Of a stretch of 64,000 bases of DNA, positions 1 to 8,738 are shown one piece after another (the first letter of the stretch is position 1; each line of letters starts with the position of its first letter). The stretch is from positions 496,001 through 560,000 of the forward strand of contig NZ_JAHCSH010000001.1 in the NCBI RefSeq assembly GCF_018474005.1, given 5' to 3'. Source of the stretch: Curvibacter sp. CHRR-16 (GTDB lineage Bacteria > Pseudomonadota > Gammaproteobacteria > Burkholderiales > Burkholderiaceae_C). A program made the translations under genes and the position numbers. Below the pieces are notes generated by a model that had not been told where the DNA came from, searched no databases, and saw nothing but the letters and a program-made list of their open reading frames with translations.

Positions 1-109
1 ATATGGCAGAGGGCGCGGTTTGCGCATGTATCCACAGCGTGAGCGTGCCGTCATCCTGCAGCAGCAGTTGCTGGCTGCGGGCAAAGGCGTAGGGCAGGGG
101 GTAGCGCAT
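1..109 (-). CDS. gspE: GspE, type II secretion ATPase (N-terminus only)
   Basis: Only the first 36 codons lie in the window, and the gene runs off the left edge. The reading starts at an ATG 5 bp after the gspD stop codon. The peptide begins MRYPLPYAFARSQQLLLQD and continues with DDGTLTLWIHAQT, which matches the conserved start of betaproteobacterial GspE. In this family the protein is the cytoplasmic AAA-type ATPase that powers pseudopilus assembly. Its catalytic motifs are outside the window. The position straight after gspD in the same operon supports the call. Confidence 0.8.
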   Translation of the reverse strand, partial: MRYPLPYAFARSQQLLLQDDGTLTLWIHAQTAPSAI

Positions 110-114
110 GGCAA

Positions 115-2499
115 TCAGGGGGTTGTGGTCGCAGGGGCGGCAGGTGTGGCCGGGGTGGCAGGGGTTTTGTCGTCTTCCAATTTGTCAATGTCCGTCCAAC
201 GCAGCGTCATGGCATCGGTGGGCCTGTTGGGCAGCGCGGGGGCACCGCTCACGCTGTTGGTGCCTGTGCTGGGTGTGGGCTGGATGACTTTTTGGTGGCT
301 GCGCATGCTTTCGTAGCGTTCTGAGCTGAGTTTTTCGCTGCTTTCGGCATCGCGCAAGATAACAGGACGCAAGAACACCATCAGGTTGGTCTTTTTGCGA
401 CTCTTGCTCTCGCTGCGGAACAAGCCACCCAGTAGCGGAATGTCGGCCAAGCCGGGCACGCTTTCTTTGCTGCCGCTGTAGGTGTCAGATAGCAAGCCAC
501 CCAGCACGATGATGGCACCGTCTTCCACCACCACACTCGATTCGATGGTGCGTTTGTTGGTGGTGGGGCCGTTGGTATTGGTCAGGGTGGTGGAGTCCAC
601 CGACGACACCTCTTGGTAGATGGCCATGCGGATGCTGCCGTTTTCGCTGATCTGCGGTTTGACCTTGAGGGTCAGGCCCACGTCTTTGCGCTCCACGGTT
701 TGGAATGCGCTGCTAGAGCCGGAGCTGCCCGTGTATTGACCAGTCACAAAGGGCACGTTTTGGCCGACCACGATCTTGGCCTCTTCGTTGTCCAGCGTCA
801 GCAAATTGGGTGTCGAGAGCACGTTGCCCAGAGCGTTGGTCTGCAAGAAGCGGCCCAAGAAGCCCAGCACATAGGTGTCTCCGTATTTTTGACCGATACC
901 AAGGTTGAGGCCTTTGCCCACGGTGGTGCTGGTCGAACCGGAGGAGATGGCCGATGCCAGTGTCACGATGTTGCTGCCACCACTGCCAAAGTTGGTGCCC
1001 AAAATGCCCACGGCCGCATCGCCTGTGTTGCCAATGCCGCCTTGCCACTGGATACCAAATTCAGCCGCTTTTTCATCGCTGACTTCGGCAATCAAGCTCT
1101 CCACAAACACCTGGGCTCGGCGGGTGTCGAGCTTGTCGATCACGGCTTTGAGCTGGCGGTATTGCGGTTCGCTGGCGGTGATGATGAGGGAGTTGGTGGA
1201 GGGATCGGCCTGGATTTGCCCACCCGTGCTGGGTTGGTTGCCACTTCCGCTGCTCGATCCCCCTGAGCTGCTGGTGCCGGATGATGCGCCGCTGCTGGTG
1301 CTCGATCCGCTGCTGGCGGTGGCGCTCAGACCATTGCTTGCCATGCCAGAACCGCCACTGCCAGCGCCCGCGCTGGCGGCAGCTGCACCGCTACCGCCTC
1401 CCGCTGTGGCGGCAATGGCTGCGCGCAAGGTGGCAGCTAGCTGCACGGCGCTGGCGTTTTTCAGATAAACCACATAGATGTTGCCCATGGCGCCATTGCT
1501 GGTGTTGGTGGGCTGGTCTAGGCGTTTGATGAGCGAGCGCGCCAAGGCCAGTTTGGCTTGGTTGGGGGCGCGCAGGATGATGCTGTTGGTGCGCGCTTCG
1601 GCCAAGATGGTGGTTTTGCCGCCGTCGGCCGTGGCCGCATTGCCTGCCGCTGGATTGGCCGCACCGCCACTGACGCTGTTGTCCACCAAGCGCTGTAGCA
1701 GGCTTTGCATTTCGGTGGCATTGCCGTATTGCAGGGGCACTATGTCCAAATCAGTGGCGTTGGGTGTGTCCAGCGATTCGATGATTTTGCTGATGCGGCG
1801 CAGGTTGTCGGCGTAGTCGGTGATGATGAGCGCGTTGGAGCCGCTGTTGACGTTGATCGGGTTGTTGGGGTTGATCAGCGGACGCAGGATGGGGATCAGG
1901 TTGGAGGCATTCTCGTACTGCAGGCGGATGATCTGCGTGAGCATCTGGTTGCCTGCGGCGTTGGTGCCTTTGCCGTTACTGGCGTCGGTGCTGGTGACGT
2001 TGCCGCCTTGCAGCTTGGCATCGGCCTCTGGAACAACCTTGTCCAGCCCTTCGGTTTGCACCACGGCAAAGCCTTGCAAGCGCAATTGGCCCAAAAACAG
2101 GTTGTAGGCCGTCATGGGGGGAACGGGGGCTTCGGTGTTGAGCGTCATGGTGCCGCGCACGCGGGGGTCTAGCACCACGTTGCGGCCAGTGAGGATGGAG
2201 ATAGCCCGCGCCACAGCATCGATTTCTGCGCCAACAAAATTCAAGGTGATGGACTCGCCGCGTTTGAAGCTGGGCATGGTGACATTGGGTGGGGGCGGCG
2301 CGGTCATGCCTGCTGGGCCCACGGGGCCGTTTGGCCCATTGGGACCTATGGGTACAACACCCACAGTGGATTGGTTTTGGGCTGTGGCAGCCAAGGCGCT
2401 CAAAGCCAAGCTGATGGCCACTGCCAATGTGCGTGGCGTGCAGGTGGTTCTGAACATGGTGTGCATGGCTGGAATGGGGCTCAGAGTAGGAATAGTCAT
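115..2499 (-). CDS. gspD: GspD, type II secretion outer-membrane secretin
   Basis: This 794-residue protein forms the outer-membrane secretin channel. It starts with a signal peptide (hydrophobic run near residues 25-40, ending SALAATAQ). N0/N1/N2-type repeats follow (ESITLNFVGAEIDAVARAIS, then IIRLQYENASNLIPILRPL and LDIVPLQYGNATEMQSLLQ). The C-terminal secretin domain contains VPFVTGQYTG and VPGLADIPLLGGLFRS. A long Gly/Ala/Ser-rich linker (roughly residues 365-425) interrupts the N3 repeat region. The C-terminus is a short Ala/Thr/Pro tail. Several antisense frames across this gene stay open because of its codon bias. It lies between gspN and gspE. Confidence 0.96.
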   Translation of the reverse strand: MTIPTLSPIPAMHTMFRTTCTPRTLAVAISLALSALAATAQNQSTVGVVPIGPNGPNGPVGPAGMTAPPPPNVTMPSFKRGESITLNFVGAEIDAVARAISILTGRNVVLDPRVRGTMTLNTEAPVPPMTAYNLFLGQLRLQGFAVVQTEGLDKVVPEADAKLQGGNVTSTDASNGKGTNAAGNQMLTQIIRLQYENASNLIPILRPLINPNNPINVNSGSNALIITDYADNLRRISKIIESLDTPNATDLDIVPLQYGNATEMQSLLQRLVDNSVSGGAANPAAGNAATADGGKTTILAEARTNSIILRAPNQAKLALARSLIKRLDQPTNTSNGAMGNIYVVYLKNASAVQLAATLRAAIAATAGGGSGAAAASAGAGSGGSGMASNGLSATASSGSSTSSGASSGTSSSGGSSSGSGNQPSTGGQIQADPSTNSLIITASEPQYRQLKAVIDKLDTRRAQVFVESLIAEVSDEKAAEFGIQWQGGIGNTGDAAVGILGTNFGSGGSNIVTLASAISSGSTSTTVGKGLNLGIGQKYGDTYVLGFLGRFLQTNALGNVLSTPNLLTLDNEEAKIVVGQNVPFVTGQYTGSSGSSSAFQTVERKDVGLTLKVKPQISENGSIRMAIYQEVSSVDSTTLTNTNGPTTNKRTIESSVVVEDGAIIVLGGLLSDTYSGSKESVPGLADIPLLGGLFRSESKSRKKTNLMVFLRPVILRDAESSEKLSSERYESMRSHQKVIQPTPSTGTNSVSGAPALPNRPTDAMTLRWTDIDKLEDDKTPATPATPAAPATTTP

Positions 2500-2505
2500 G
2501 CGGAT

Positions 2506-3345
2506 TCAACCTATTTGGAGAAGGGTACGGGGGCCTTGGCGGCGACCAATGATGTTGAGTAAATTGTTGAGTGCATCCTCATTGCCCGGAGCTGCTTCGG
2601 CATAGCCCCGAAAGCGCAGGCGGTTGGATACAAACTGGCCTTGGCCTTCAATGAGCAAGGCACCGTTGAGGGTATTGATTTGCACTTGGTTGCTGGTGCT
2701 GCCGTCACTGCTGATGCGGTAGCTGCCCAAAGGGCGCAGCGTAGAAATACTCGATTCGAGGTTGAGTATGTCGAGTTGCCAGCGGCCGTCCCACAGGACC
2801 TTGGAGGGCTGTAGGGGCAGTTGCAAGGTGCTGCCCGAGAAAGCGATCGTTCCATTGAGCTGCAAAGAGTTCCATGGAGCACCCAAAGCGGTGAGCAGCT
2901 TGGCGGGGATGCGCAAGCTGTCTGTTTCTGCAATTTCATGGACGGTCAGACGTGGTTTGCCGTTGTTCCAGCCCACTTGCAGCGTAATGGGAGCACGTCG
3001 GCAGCAGTCCGGGTGCAGCGTCACCCCCACTGTGGGGCCAGCGGCCCAGCCCAACTGCCATGCCCACCCCATACGACCGGGAAGGGATAAGGTTTCGCTG
3101 ATGCCTGAGTCTTTGCCCGCTCCCAATACCCATTGGGCAGAGCCGTGCCAGATGGAGCCTTGCGGTGCTTGCAACTGCAGGCGGTCAGCCGTGATTTGCG
3201 CTACGCCAGAGGCCAACCAGCGTGCGGGTGCCATCCACAGCGTGGTGCACAAGGCCCCGCACAGCAAGCCCCCCACCATCCAGGCCCATGGGGCGTGTGG
3301 CGGTGTATCGCCGCTGCTTTGCAGTAAAGGGGAGGGGCGGCGCAT
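2506..3345 (-). CDS. gspN: GspN, type II secretion accessory protein
   Basis: This 279-residue protein matches GspN in length and layout. It has a short cytoplasmic N-terminus, one membrane segment (WMVGGLLCGALCTTLWMAP), then a periplasmic beta-rich domain with the GspN-like stretches LQAPQGSIWHGSA and LNGTIAFSGSTLQLPLQPSK. GspN is an accessory inner-membrane component found in only some T2SS loci, and its exact role is poorly defined. It starts 3 bp after the gspM stop and ends 6 bp before gspD, so it sits inside one transcription unit. Confidence 0.9.
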   Translation of the reverse strand: MRRPSPLLQSSGDTPPHAPWAWMVGGLLCGALCTTLWMAPARWLASGVAQITADRLQLQAPQGSIWHGSAQWVLGAGKDSGISETLSLPGRMGWAWQLGWAAGPTVGVTLHPDCCRRAPITLQVGWNNGKPRLTVHEIAETDSLRIPAKLLTALGAPWNSLQLNGTIAFSGSTLQLPLQPSKVLWDGRWQLDILNLESSISTLRPLGSYRISSDGSTSNQVQINTLNGALLIEGQGQFVSNRLRFRGYAEAAPGNEDALNNLLNIIGRRQGPRTLLQIG

Positions 3346-3348
3346 GGC

Positions 3349-3873
3349 TTATCCGTTTCCGTTCAGCGCGAAAGTGATGCGGCCGTGCCATCCTTCGGGG
3401 CTGTACTGAATCTGTACTTCGTGTGGTAGCAGGCGGGCTTGCTCTCGCACCTCGCGCAGCCATGTGTAGAGCATGGTGTTGGCTGTACCTGTGAGGGTGA
3501 CCACGGCCATGGAGCCTTGTTGCGTCAGGTTGGCGCTAGCGCCCAAATCCGATTGCGTCAGAGCTTGCAAAAATTGCTGCGGGTTAGCGTTGCTATCCAT
3601 AGCAGGGTTTTTCTGCAGTTGGCGGGCTTGCTCTTGCAGCAACAGCATGGTTTGCCATTGGGCTTGCTGGGCGTTGTAGCGCGTCTCGAAGGTGCGCAGT
3701 GTCTTGAGCGTGGGCGCCAAGAAACCGTACCAAGCGATGCAACACACCAACAAGAGGGCTGCAGCGCTGAGCAATTGGCGTTCACGGGGTGGGCGTTGCC
3801 GCCACCAAGTTTGGCTTTTGGCGATGGCTTCCTGAACAGCAGGAGGCAGGGTAGGCAGTCGTGTGGTGTTCAT
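3349..3873 (-). CDS. gspM: GspM, inner-membrane assembly platform protein
   Basis: This 174-residue bitopic protein has a basic cytoplasmic N-terminus (WWRQRPPRERQ), one membrane helix (LLSAAALLLVCCIAWYGFL), and a periplasmic ferredoxin-like domain after a coiled-coil-like stretch. That is the usual GspM plan. In the T2SS it binds GspL and helps couple the GspE ATPase to the pseudopilus. Its start codon overlaps the gspL stop in an ATGA tetranucleotide, indicating translational coupling with its stoichiometric partner. Confidence 0.93.
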   Translation of the reverse strand: MNTTRLPTLPPAVQEAIAKSQTWWRQRPPRERQLLSAAALLLVCCIAWYGFLAPTLKTLRTFETRYNAQQAQWQTMLLLQEQARQLQKNPAMDSNANPQQFLQALTQSDLGASANLTQQGSMAVVTLTGTANTMLYTWLREVREQARLLPHEVQIQYSPEGWHGRITFALNGNG

Positions 3874-5159
3874 GGAGCTGAAGCGTTAGAGGTCTTGGCG
3901 GCGCGCAGTCGAATGCCTGCGTTTTGGAATTCGGTGCTGATGCCCATGCTGCGCAGAATTTGTTGCAACTGGGTTTGCGTGTCTGGGCCCCACGGTCTGC
4001 CGTTGATGATTTCCAGCTGCCCGCTGGTAAAGCGCAGCGCCACAGGGCTGTAATTGGCTTTGGCTTGGGGGACTTGCTGTAGCACTTGTCCCCAGACACT
4101 GAGCAGGTTTTCGAAGTCGTTGGCGCTGGCTTGGCCAGAGGATTGCTGCAAGCCTTGCACGGCTTTTTGCATTTGTGCCGGTGCATTGACAATGACCACC
4201 GTTTTGGGGAAGGTCTCAAGCAGCACGCGATTGATGGCTGCACGCTGTTGTTCGAGGATTTTTTCGCTGCGCCATGCATACAACTGCAAGCCCAGTAGCT
4301 GGATGAGCAGCACGGCCACTAGTGACCAGCGCAGCGGACGCCACTGGGGGGCTTGCCACCACAGGCGCAACTGGGCTTGGAGTCGCTGATCCCAGTTGGT
4401 GTCTAGTGCGAAGTCCAGCTGTGCCAAAGTCCAATCGGTTTGGCTTTGTTCCTGCAAACGCTGGGCATGGCTTTGCACATCGGGTGCGTTGCCCAGGCAG
4501 GTGGCTGCTTGCTCTGCAACGGCGGCTTCGGCTTGGATACTGGCGATGGGGCTTTGCAGCCCCCGTGTCCACGGGGCAGATTGGTGGGCTTGCCAAGGGC
4601 GTTGGTGCACACCGCTGGTGTCGCTCCACAACCAATAGGGCGCTTGCGCTGTGCCACACAGCCATGCTTTGCTGGCGGCGTCAGTCGCTGCGGGCGCTAT
4701 TTCTGGCACTACCGCATCCACCGTGTAGCCCGCTGCGCGGATGTGTGCCAATGTGTCGCTCAACCATTCTTTGTGGCAGGCGGCTATCCACACCGGGTGC
4801 CCATCTTGCGCGTCGGGCTGGAGGGCAAAGTGCAGTTGTGCAGGGTCTTCTAGCAAATGGTCTTCCAGCAAGCCTTCCAGTACGTTGCGCAAGCGGGGTT
4901 GGGGGCCTTTGAGCCACGGCGCACCTTTGAGCAGTGTTTTAGGCGGCAAGCTGACCAAGTGCCAGGACAGCGCTGGTGCAGGAACCATCACAGTGCAGCG
5001 GGTGTGCAGTTTGGGGGCTGGCGCGAGTTGTTCGCCTTGCTGCTGTGACACCACGCTTTGGTGGTGCAGCGCTATCCAGCTCCAAGGCATGGGGCTGTTG
5101 GCTTCTGCAGCGGTGGGTGCAGGCGCGGGGGGGAGTATGAGTACCTGGGTTGGATGCAC
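3870..5159 (-). CDS. gspL: GspL, inner-membrane assembly platform protein
   Basis: This 429-residue protein has the actin-like cytoplasmic fold of GspL at its N-terminus, with the typical stretches LSWHLVSLPPK, LEGLLEDHLLEDP and IAACHKEWL. A single membrane helix (SLVAVLLIQLLGLQLYAW, near residue 285) follows, then a periplasmic ferredoxin-like domain. In the secretion machine it recruits the GspE ATPase to the inner membrane. It begins 20 bp after gspK and overlaps gspM by 4 bp. Confidence 0.94.
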   Translation of the reverse strand: MHPTQVLILPPAPAPTAAEANSPMPWSWIALHHQSVVSQQQGEQLAPAPKLHTRCTVMVPAPALSWHLVSLPPKTLLKGAPWLKGPQPRLRNVLEGLLEDHLLEDPAQLHFALQPDAQDGHPVWIAACHKEWLSDTLAHIRAAGYTVDAVVPEIAPAATDAASKAWLCGTAQAPYWLWSDTSGVHQRPWQAHQSAPWTRGLQSPIASIQAEAAVAEQAATCLGNAPDVQSHAQRLQEQSQTDWTLAQLDFALDTNWDQRLQAQLRLWWQAPQWRPLRWSLVAVLLIQLLGLQLYAWRSEKILEQQRAAINRVLLETFPKTVVIVNAPAQMQKAVQGLQQSSGQASANDFENLLSVWGQVLQQVPQAKANYSPVALRFTSGQLEIINGRPWGPDTQTQLQQILRSMGISTEFQNAGIRLRAAKTSNASAP

Positions 5160-5179
5160 GGCTGGTGGTCACTCTGTGG

Positions 5180-6142
5180 TTATTCGGTTGCTTGGGCTGT
5201 GGGAGGCTGGTAGTCCACGCGCACAACCCGTACTAAATCACCTTCACGGCGCACTAGGGTGATTTGCTCGGTGCGCAGATCGTCCATTATGAGTTGCACA
5301 TGGACGGAAAAATAACGGCTGCCTACCCCGCAGTAAGTGGTGCTGAGCTGGCTGTTGTTCACCCCCACCAACTCTTTGAGTTCGGCAAGACTTTTGTAGG
5401 GTTTGCGATTGCGTTGGGCGACGATTTGCATGCTTCTGCTGGCATCCAAATTCAGCACCGCCGACAGCACAACGGATGCTGCCGTGTTGACATTGAGAAC
5501 GGTCTCTTCTGGCAGCCACATGGCATAGCGAGACAAGGTCTCTAGTGTGCTCTGACTGACACCCCATGCTTGCAGGTCATCCAGTCTTTGTGGCAGCAGT
5601 GGTTTGAGTGGTGCTTGGTCGTCACCGCTGCTAATGGCTTGATTGAGTTTGAGCAGAACAATGCCCAAGTCGTTGCCCGACAGAGCGAGCGAGCGCCAGA
5701 GTCTTTGCAGGATTTGCACGTTCTCTGGGTTGATCTTGTTGTCTTTGATGATGTTGAATAAGTTGAACTTGGACTGCGCATCCTCTATGTAACCTGCCAC
5801 CGTGGCGGGCGGCAGGCTGATGTCCTTCTGGTTGGGCAGATAGTTGGCCAGCAGTTGGTGCAGTGGTGCTGGTTTGAGCGGGATGGCCCATGGCTCGGTC
5901 AGGTTGTCTGAATTGGAGCCACGAGCATCTTCACGCAGGATGAGGCGTGCCCAATCAGTGGCAGCGAGCATCAGCCAGCGCGCTTGTATCGCTTGTCGCT
6001 CGGCGCTTTCTACATCTATGGCGCGGCGTTGTTGCCACATGGCTGTGGCCGTGACGGTGGCTACCAGCATGACCAGTAGCATGGCAGTCAATAGCGCTGC
6101 GCCTTGCACGCGTGATCGCAAAGAAATGGTGCGGCGCATCAT
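5180..6142 (-). CDS. gspK: GspK, minor pseudopilin
   Basis: This 320-residue protein is the large minor pseudopilin that caps the pseudopilus tip with GspI and GspJ. The N-terminus is a type IV prepilin leader without the usual Glu at +5 (VQGAALLTAMLLVMLVATV), which is the known GspK peculiarity. A large globular insert follows, with the GspK stretches IEDAQSKFNLFNII and LPEETVLNVNTAASVVLSA. Its ATG overlaps the gspJ stop (ATGA). Confidence 0.95.
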   Translation of the reverse strand: MMRRTISLRSRVQGAALLTAMLLVMLVATVTATAMWQQRRAIDVESAERQAIQARWLMLAATDWARLILREDARGSNSDNLTEPWAIPLKPAPLHQLLANYLPNQKDISLPPATVAGYIEDAQSKFNLFNIIKDNKINPENVQILQRLWRSLALSGNDLGIVLLKLNQAISSGDDQAPLKPLLPQRLDDLQAWGVSQSTLETLSRYAMWLPEETVLNVNTAASVVLSAVLNLDASRSMQIVAQRNRKPYKSLAELKELVGVNNSQLSTTYCGVGSRYFSVHVQLIMDDLRTEQITLVRREGDLVRVVRVDYQPPTAQATE

Positions 6143-6780
6143 GGCGTGGTGTCGGTTAGGGCCGGGTTGATTTGTGGCCTCACCCAGTCCAGGGTGACGG
6201 CCCCTTGCAGGGCTTGCTGAGCTGGCAAATCCAGTTGCAAGCGTATGCCATCGGGTATCAGGCTTTCATCCCCAATGCTGGACATGGCATTACTCCAGCT
6301 ATTGCCACGATAGAAGTACACCTGCCAGTTGACTAGGGGCGCTATAGCGACCGACCGTATCGTGACTGAACTGGAGCCATTGGCCCAGCTATGGGCGTCT
6401 TGCCATGCGGCTTGCCAGCCGGCATGTTGGCTAAATGGGGGGCTGCTCCAGCGCTCCCAGCGCGTGCCTTCAGGACTGTTGAGAGCGCTCCATGCGACAA
6501 CGTTCCACCCGCTTTGGTTGGCGCTGCGCCGGGTAATGAAAAGTGTTTTGCCATTCCACTCCAGTGGCAATAAACCGCTTTGTCCACTCATGGCTTGCAG
6601 GTCAGCACGCCACTGCATAAAGCCCATGTGCAGTGCTTGTGCAGATTGGTCATGACTGCGTGTGTATTGGAGGGTTTGAAACAGGTTGCTCAAGGTGCGC
6701 CAGCCCATGGCCGTGAGCAGCGCCATGATGCTGAGCGCTACCAATACTTCCAGCAGAGTGAAGCCAGCCGCTTTGCGCAT
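6139..6780 (-). CDS. gspJ: GspJ, minor pseudopilin
   Basis: This 213-residue protein carries a prepilin peptidase site and hydrophobic helix (KAAGFTLLEVLVALSIMALL) with the conserved Glu at position +5 of the mature form. The W/R-rich middle (WRADLQAMSGQSGLLPLEW) and the late RLQLDLPAQQALQGAVTLDWVRP segment fit GspJ. It builds the pseudopilus tip complex with GspI and GspK. The start overlaps the gspI stop by one base (TGATG). Confidence 0.94.
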   Translation of the reverse strand: MRKAAGFTLLEVLVALSIMALLTAMGWRTLSNLFQTLQYTRSHDQSAQALHMGFMQWRADLQAMSGQSGLLPLEWNGKTLFITRRSANQSGWNVVAWSALNSPEGTRWERWSSPPFSQHAGWQAAWQDAHSWANGSSSVTIRSVAIAPLVNWQVYFYRGNSWSNAMSSIGDESLIPDGIRLQLDLPAQQALQGAVTLDWVRPQINPALTDTTP

Positions 6781-7136
6781 CAGTAACGCCCAATCACAGT
6801 GATCAGTTGCAAGATGCCGATGCCGTCATCTTGCACGCGCACTTGAACCAGGTTGAAGTTGGGGTTGGGGGAACGGGTGATGTTCAACTGCACCGCCAAT
6901 GCATGACCAGCTTGTTCGCAGGTTTGGGTGCTATTGCCCGTATCGGGCAAGGTTCTGCGCAGTCGATAGGTGTTGATGACGTTGTCTGCGCAAATTTGCG
7001 CCAATAGCAATTGGCTTTGCCGCTGCGCATTGCGAGTCAGGGCCGCACTGGCTTGCAGACCCGCAATCAAGGTAATGCTGACAATTGCCAGCGCCACTAA
7101 GACTTCGATGAGCGTAAAACCGGTGGATTTGGGCAT
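6780..7136 (-). CDS. gspI: GspI, minor pseudopilin
   Basis: This 118-residue minor pseudopilin has the prepilin motif KSTGFTLIEVLVALAIVSI very near its N-terminus, then the GspI-like ALTRNAQRQSQLLLAQICADN. I chose the ATG at 7136 rather than the upstream in-frame ATG at 7202. The short leader (MPKSTG) is normal for the family, and 7136 lies 10 bp after the gspH stop, while 7202 would lie deep inside gspH. It initiates pseudopilus tip assembly with GspJ and GspK. Confidence 0.93.
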   Translation of the reverse strand: MPKSTGFTLIEVLVALAIVSITLIAGLQASAALTRNAQRQSQLLLAQICADNVINTYRLRRTLPDTGNSTQTCEQAGHALAVQLNITRSPNPNFNLVQVRVQDDGIGILQLITVIGRY

Positions 7137-7146
7137 GGCAGTTGGC

Positions 7147-7653
7147 TCAGGGGGCGTTGCTTTGCAGTGCAAACGGCAGCAATCCATCGGTGCTGAGTTC
7201 AACGCTGTGCGCAGGGTCGCTGCGCAGCCACAGGCGTATGCGCGTGGGCTGCAAAACGGGTTCTGGCCCTAGCAGCACAGGTTCGCTATCGCTTTGTAAG
7301 TCGGGGTCAGGCCATGGCACGGCATCTTTATCTTGGTTCCAGCGGTTGGCGGGCTTGGCAGTAGCGCTGATGGCGTAACCCGTGCTGGTCGTGCGCCACC
7401 ACAATGGGGTGTTTTGCGCACGGCTTTGCGCGCGCGCCTTTTCAATGCTGGCGGCCACTTGCAGGCCAAGCTGGCTGAGTCTGTTTTGTCCAGCATCTCG
7501 CAATGCCAGTACAACCAGCGTCGATGCGAAGCCCACAATACTGACAACCAGCAGCATTTCCAGCAATGAAAAACCTAGGGCTTGCTTACGCTTCGGTACA
7601 GGACGACCTGACGATGTGCAGCCAATGCTCGTGTTAGTTGCCAATGTCGGCAT
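7147..7653 (-). CDS. gspH: GspH, minor pseudopilin
   Basis: This is a minor pseudopilin with prepilin motif ALGFSLLEMLLVVSIVGF and the GspH-like segment LSQLGLQVAASIEKARAQSRA. The start is uncertain. ATGs at 7680 and 7653 both lie within the end of gspG, and 7653 gives the shorter leader and a 20-bp overlap with gspG. The leader before the cleavage Gly is still long (about 26 residues). It bridges the major pseudopilin GspG to the tip complex. Confidence 0.9.
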   Translation of the reverse strand: MPTLATNTSIGCTSSGRPVPKRKQALGFSLLEMLLVVSIVGFASTLVVLALRDAGQNRLSQLGLQVAASIEKARAQSRAQNTPLWWRTTSTGYAISATAKPANRWNQDKDAVPWPDPDLQSDSEPVLLGPEPVLQPTRIRLWLRSDPAHSVELSTDGLLPFALQSNAP

Positions 7654-8080
7654 CTTTGCCTTCACCACCAGGCTGACCATCTGCCCCCAGTGACATGACG
7701 TCTACTTCGGCATGGATGCCGGGTTGCACGTACAGATAAGGATGGCCCCAGGGGTCGTTGGGCAGCTTCTCCAAATAAGGACGCCAGTTGCCGGGAATGG
7801 GGCCTGAGGTCGGTTTGTTCACCAATGCCAGCAAGCCTTGCTCCGAAGTGGGGTAGCGCATGTTGTCCAGCTTGTACAGTTTGAGTGCTTGTCCAATGTT
7901 GGCGATATCTGTTTTGGCGGCGGTAACTCGGGCATCGTCTGCCCGGTTGAGCACATTGGGCACAATCAAAGCGGCCAAGAGACCAATGATGACCAGAACC
8001 ACCATCAATTCGATTAAAGTAAAACCGCGTTGCTGGCTTCGGGCTGAGGATGTAAAGGTTCGCAGCATCTGAACTTGCAT
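7634..8080 (-). CDS. gspG: GspG, major pseudopilin
   Basis: This 148-residue protein is the main subunit of the T2SS pseudopilus. The prepilin site is after Gly19 (QQRG/FTLIELMVVLVIIGLLAAL), with Glu at mature position 5. The diagnostic C-terminal calcium-site region is present (GNWRPYLEKLPNDPWGHPYLY, then DVMSLGADGQPGGEG). It is the first gene of the minus-strand operon running to gspD/gspE and is divergent from gspC, so the promoter should lie at 8081-8126. Confidence 0.97.
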   Translation of the reverse strand: MQVQMLRTFTSSARSQQRGFTLIELMVVLVIIGLLAALIVPNVLNRADDARVTAAKTDIANIGQALKLYKLDNMRYPTSEQGLLALVNKPTSGPIPGNWRPYLEKLPNDPWGHPYLYVQPGIHAEVDVMSLGADGQPGGEGKDADIGN

Positions 8081-8090
8081 TTGGTAATCT

Positions 8091-8113
8091 TGTAAAGAAA
8101 GTTTGACTTTACA
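8091..8113. promoter_or_regulatory. Inverted repeat in the gspG/gspC divergent promoter region
   Basis: TGTAAAG (8091-8097) and CTTTACA (8107-8113) form a perfect 7-bp inverted repeat with a 9-bp spacer, in the short AT-rich gap between the divergent gspG and gspC genes. A further TGTAAAG copy lies at 8051-8057 inside the start of gspG. The spacing and location suit a dimeric regulator controlling both halves of the secretion locus. No regulator is identified. Confidence 0.4.
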
Positions 8114-8126
8114 TCATAATGTTTGA

Positions 8127-8738
8127 ATGATGTTAATTCGCCCAACCTTCATTTCCACAGTATGGCCCAAGGTGGCCACATTTGCGGTAGCTTCTTTGGC
8201 GGCCGCTAGTGCAGTGTATTGGGGACTGACCATGCAAGGTCTCTCTGTTGCACCGCCAGCGATGCCTGCTAGCAGTAACAGTGCAGCTATCGATCCGGCG
8301 CAGGTAGCTACTGCATTGGGACTAGGAGGGCAGAGTCCAGTGGGGGTGGAGAGCAGCCCGTTGTCCGATTGGCGTTTGCTAGGTGTGTTGCGACAAGGAC
8401 AAAGCGGGGCTGCTCTTATTGCCGCAGGGCCATCGGGTATGGCCAAAACCTATGGTGTTGGCGCGACTGTCATGGATGGTTGGACAGTTAAAACCGTTGA
8501 ATCGAGGAAGGTGGTGCTATCCCGCTCGGGTCAAGACAGCGTGTTGGTACTGTTGTCGCCGCAGCAAGCCTCCATGCCAAGTGGATATCCCGCCCGCGAT
8601 GTGGGTATGCAGGGGGCAATGCAACCCCCGCCATCGGCTCCCATGAATGCGGTGCAAAGCCCCAATGGGGCTCCCATCATGTCTTCAGAAAGAGTTGGTA
8701 CACAGGATTCTGTGTCTCCTCCACGTACGGGTAATTGA
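8127..8738 (+). CDS. gspC: GspC-type T2SS inner-membrane protein
   Basis: This 203-residue protein has one N-terminal membrane segment (VATFAVASLAAASAVYWGL), a linker, then the GspC homology region (SDWRLLGVLRQGQSGAALIAAG, GVGATVMDGWTVKTVESRKVVL). A Pro/Met-rich tail follows and no PDZ domain is visible, so it is a short-form GspC. In the T2SS it links the inner-membrane platform to the secretin. It is divergent from the gspG-gspE operon. Its last 62 bp overlap the 3' end of ilvA on the other strand. Confidence 0.85.
   Translation: MMLIRPTFISTVWPKVATFAVASLAAASAVYWGLTMQGLSVAPPAMPASSNSAAIDPAQVATALGLGGQSPVGVESSPLSDWRLLGVLRQGQSGAALIAAGPSGMAKTYGVGATVMDGWTVKTVESRKVVLSRSGQDSVLVLLSPQQASMPSGYPARDVGMQGAMQPPPSAPMNAVQSPNGAPIMSSERVGTQDSVSPPRTGN

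Noticed and set aside
613..1266. 217-codon plus-strand frame opposite gspD
   Set aside because: Antisense shadow of the secretin domain with no motif of its own.
1200..1420. Repetitive Gly/Ser/Ala codons in gspD as a DNA tandem repeat
   Set aside because: The repeats are at the protein-composition level only. The codons vary, and no exact tandem unit is present.
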